7,958 nt of DNA from Betaproteobacteria bacterium (GTDB lineage: Bacteria > Pseudomonadota > Gammaproteobacteria > Burkholderiales > SG8-41). Both the position numbers and the translations under genes were made by a program. The notes under the pieces were generated by a model. The model had not been told where the DNA came from. It made no database searches and saw only the letters and a program-made list of their open reading frames with translations. Positions within the stretch are counted from its first letter, which is position 1, and each line of letters starts with the position of its first letter. Of this stretch, positions 5,741-7,958 are shown piece by piece. The stretch covers positions 24,279 through 32,236 of the forward strand of contig JAHFRO010000021.1 in the NCBI GenBank assembly GCA_023266245.1, given 5' to 3'.

Positions 5741-6733
5741 TTATAGGAACAGCCTGCCAACCCACCAGGCGACACCGGCGATGAATGCGGAACAAGGAAT
5801 GGTAAGGATCCAGGCCCACACGATTCCGCCAGCGACGCCCCAGCGCACTGCGGAGACGTTGCGCGCAGATCCGACACCGACGATCGCGCCGGTGATCGTG
5901 TGAGTTGTCGACACCGGGATTCCAAACCCGGTCGCGAGAAACAGGGTAGCCGAACCGGAGAGGTCGGCGCACACGCCGTTCACCGGCATCAGCTTCGTGA
6001 TTCTCTGCCCCATGGTCTTCACGATGCGCCAGCCGCCTAACAGGGTGCCCAGCGCGATCGTCACGTAGCACATGATCACCACCCACGCCGGGATCGGCTG
6101 GTCGCTGGCCGAAATCCCGGCGGAAATCAACAATATCCAGATGATGCCCGCGGTCTTTTGCGCGTCGTTGCCTCCGTGCCCCAGGCTATAGAGGGAAGCC
6201 GACACCAGCTGCACCCGCCGGAACCACCTGTTGACGCGCGCCGGCGTGGCACGGAAGAACAGCCAAGATACCGCCACCATCAGCAACGACCCGAGCAGGA
6301 ATCCCAACGCCGGCGAGATGACGATGAACGCAACCGTCTTCGTGAGCCCGCTTGCGACGAGTGACCCCGTGCCGCCCTTGGCGACACCTGCCCCGATCAG
6401 CCCGCCGATCAGCGCGTGTGACGAGCTCGCGGGAATCCCGTAATACCAGGTGATGACGTTCCAGCTGATCGCGCCAACCAACGCTCCGAACACGACCTGA
6501 TGGTCCACCACTGCGGGGTTGACGATGCCCGTGCCGATGGTCGTCGCGACCTTCACGTGGAACACGAACAGCGCGGCGAAATTGAACAAGGCCGCAACGA
6601 AAACGGCTTGGTAGGGCTTCAGCACGCCGGTCGAGACGACGGTGGCGATGGAGTTCGCGGCATCGTGGAAGCCGTTCAGGAAGTCGAAGGCGAGAGCGAC
6701 CAGCACGAGGAACACCAGCACTTCAAAGCTCAT
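5741..6733 (-). CDS. pit: Inorganic phosphate transporter, Pit family (short form)
   Basis: This 330-residue polytopic membrane protein is a proton-coupled (or metal-phosphate) low-affinity phosphate importer of the PiT family. The two inverted family signatures are visible: G21-F-H-D-A-A-N27 near the N-terminus and G185-H-G-G-N-D190 in the second half. Both lie in contexts very like E. coli PitA, including WYYGIPASSSHALIGG and FGIPVSTTHTITG. It is much shorter than E. coli PitA (about 500 residues), because the hydrophilic stretch between the halves is reduced, as is common for Pit proteins paired with a DUF47 protein. I chose the ATG at 6733; an in-frame GTG at 6742 is possible. A GGTGG motif precedes the ATG by five bases. 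It follows the DUF47 gene by 59 bp on the same strand, so co-transcription is likely. Confidence 0.93.
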   Translation of the reverse strand: MSFEVLVFLVLVALAFDFLNGFHDAANSIATVVSTGVLKPYQAVFVAALFNFAALFVFHVKVATTIGTGIVNPAVVDHQVVFGALVGAISWNVITWYYGIPASSSHALIGGLIGAGVAKGGTGSLVASGLTKTVAFIVISPALGFLLGSLLMVAVSWLFFRATPARVNRWFRRVQLVSASLYSLGHGGNDAQKTAGIIWILLISAGISASDQPIPAWVVIMCYVTIALGTLLGGWRIVKTMGQRITKLMPVNGVCADLSGSATLFLATGFGIPVSTTHTITGAIVGVGSARNVSAVRWGVAGGIVWAWILTIPCSAFIAGVAWWVGRLFL

Positions 6734-6792
6734 CGGGACCACCGGTTTTTTTCGTTATTGAATGCGTTCTGGCGAACGGGCAGCGCCGCCGC

Positions 6793-7419
6793 TCAGGAAT
6801 TTTCGAGTACGATGCCTTCGATGATGTTGGCGACGTCCTCGCAGGTATCGGTCACTGTTTCCAGCGTCTGGTAGACTGCGCGCAGCTTGATCAGCTCGCG
6901 CACGTCGGGTTCGTCGCGGAACAGCTTGGCCATCGCCGCGCGCATGACGTGATCGGCCTCCGACTCGAGCCGGTCGATGTCCTCGCACGCGGCCATGATG
7001 GCAGCGGCGTTGTCCATGTTCGACAGCAATCCCACCGCAGACCTGACTTTCTCGGCACACGTCACGCAGATATCGGCAAGTCTTTTTTCCTCGGGGGTGA
7101 CGACCCGAATATCGTAAATAATTATCAGCTGCGCCGCGTCCTCGACCTGATCGAGGATGTCGTCCATCTTCGTGATCAGCTTGTGGATGTCCTCGCGATC
7201 GAGCGGTGTGATGAAGGTCTTGTGCAGCAGCTCGATCGCGCTCCGGGTGATCCTGTCGGCGCGCTTCTCGGCCGACTCGATGTTGTGGGCACGGCGCTCG
7301 ACATCGTCGCCGCTTGCCATCAGCAACGCGAGCTCGCGGCTGCCCTGCACTATGAGCTCGGCATGCTCATTGAACAGGTCGAAGAACCGCCCTTCTCTAG
7401 GCATCATCCATGCAAACAT
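6793..7419 (-). CDS. DUF47 / PhoU-like Pit accessory protein
   Basis: This 208-residue, mostly helical, soluble protein is of the DUF47 family (distant PhoU relatives), which is usually encoded beside Pit transporters and thought to modulate them. The early segment FFDLFNEHAELIVQGSRELA, the central LITKMDDILDQVEDAA helix and the C-terminal DTCEDVANIIEGIV fit this family. The acidic E/D-x-x-x-D patterns recall the metal-binding helices of PhoU. No signal peptide or membrane segment is seen. The ATG at 7419 has a GGGGAG motif five bases upstream (minus strand). The pit gene follows 59 bp downstream, and a chalcone-isomerase-like gene ends 37 bp upstream. Control of Pit by phosphate is known in general for such pairs; I see no PHO box in the window to show it directly. 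Confidence 0.9.
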   Translation of the reverse strand: MFAWMMPREGRFFDLFNEHAELIVQGSRELALLMASGDDVERRAHNIESAEKRADRITRSAIELLHKTFITPLDREDIHKLITKMDDILDQVEDAAQLIIIYDIRVVTPEEKRLADICVTCAEKVRSAVGLLSNMDNAAAIMAACEDIDRLESEADHVMRAAMAKLFRDEPDVRELIKLRAVYQTLETVTDTCEDVANIIEGIVLENS

Positions 7420-7456
7420 GGCACTCCCCTATCGCGGATTTCCCGCGGCTTGTCAA

Positions 7457-7958
7457 TCAGAACAGCCTGAATCCGCCGCCTCCGCCGAGCATCGCGTCGC
7501 GCAGCCGTCCGTCCACCGGTTTCTTGCCGATCCAGATGCGCAGCAGCGCCCTGAAGAAATCGTCGCCCGGTATCGTGATCTTCTCTTCGCCGTTGACGAT
7601 GATACGCGTGCCGACGCCGGGCAGGAAGTCGATGAACACCACCCCGTCCCGCTTCAGCACGCCGATCGAGCTCATCATGCGATTGAGGTCGCGCAGGCGC
7701 TTTTCGACCAGCGCGATTTCGGCCGGAATGTGGTTGGCGGCGATCGCGTCATTGAGGGATGCAATGAGCTCCTTGGCCGTGAGTTCGTCTTTCAGCACGT
7801 GCATCAGCACCCGCTTCGGGCCGGGATCGGCGAGCACGTCTTCCGCGCTCTTTTTCTTCGACGTGAGGTAGAGCGCGCCGACGTACATCTGCACCGTCAT
7901 CAGCTTGTGGCGCACGCCGGCGCCGTTCAGCACCAGCTCCGGGCCGCCCTTGCCGAGC
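7457..7958 (-). CDS. Chalcone-isomerase-like protein (copy 2, 5' end outside window)
   Basis: The frame is open from the right window edge to the TGA at 7457-7459, showing 166 residues. The start and any signal peptide lie beyond base 7958. Family segments parallel copy 1 in order: GPELVLNGAGVR, MYVGALYL, the PGVGTRIIVNG hairpin and an ALLRIWIGKKP helix. It differs in having one extra residue before YVGALYL, one extra residue in the KDELTA region, and a C-terminal tail GGGGFRLF that copy 1 lacks. By eye about half of the aligned residues are identical to copy 1. It ends 37 bp before the DUF47 start and is probably upstream in the same operon. The bacterial family has no firmly assigned reaction, so the function is left open. 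Confidence 0.85.
   Translation of the reverse strand, partial: LGKGGPELVLNGAGVRHKLMTVQMYVGALYLTSKKKSAEDVLADPGPKRVLMHVLKDELTAKELIASLNDAIAANHIPAEIALVEKRLRDLNRMMSSIGVLKRDGVVFIDFLPGVGTRIIVNGEEKITIPGDDFFRALLRIWIGKKPVDGRLRDAMLGGGGGFRLF

Noticed and set aside
5695..5925. Longer open frame upstream of chalcone-isomerase-like copy 1
   Set aside because: It overlaps the conserved C-terminal half of pit in another frame, and the strong Shine-Dalgarno and signal peptide place the start at 5694.
6765..6778. CGTTC-TGGC-GAACG hairpin between DUF47 and pit, considered as a terminator
   Set aside because: The stem is only five base pairs. On the transcribed (minus) strand the downstream tract is A-rich, not T-rich.

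Overview
The window is GC-rich, gene-dense DNA from a bacterial chromosome. A Gram-negative proteobacterium is likely, and the mix of genes fits a betaproteobacterium best: hydroxysqualene dehydroxylase, ETF-ubiquinone oxidoreductase, a PAS-EAL protein, chalcone-isomerase-like secreted proteins, and a short Pit transporter with a DUF47 partner. That placement is inference from gene content and base composition. I see no rRNA, tRNA, CRISPR array, transposase or phage gene.

Plus-strand half (1-5110). The window opens inside the 3' end of a PrpF-family isomerase gene. After 52 bp comes hpnE (407-1705), the FAD enzyme of the HpnCDE squalene route that feeds hopanoids. An intergenic stretch (1706-1884) holds two inverted clusters of a degenerate 7-bp repeat, and the left cluster runs into the last codons of hpnE. 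Next is a complete ETF-ubiquinone oxidoreductase (1885-3534) with a candidate -10 box and a good ribosome binding site. It is followed closely by a two-TM PAS-EAL protein (3578-5110) whose EAL active site lacks one of the paired aspartates.

Minus-strand half (5128-7958). Four genes run leftwards with short gaps and look like one operon, in transcription order: a chalcone-isomerase-like gene (5' end outside the window), a DUF47/PhoU-like Pit accessory gene, a Pit phosphate transporter, and a second chalcone-isomerase-like gene with a signal peptide. The two chalcone-isomerase-like genes are paralogues that flank the phosphate pair. This half converges on the PAS-EAL gene with only 17 bp between stop codons.

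Functionally, the window mixes lipid and respiratory metabolism (HpnE, ETF-QO), c-di-GMP-related signalling (PAS-EAL) and low-affinity phosphate import (Pit plus DUF47). I do not see a clearly new defence or mobile system. The points most worth a second look are the heptamer inverted-repeat element, the duplicated chalcone-isomerase-like genes around pit, the altered EAL site, and two overlapping hairpins at the PrpF-family stop codon.
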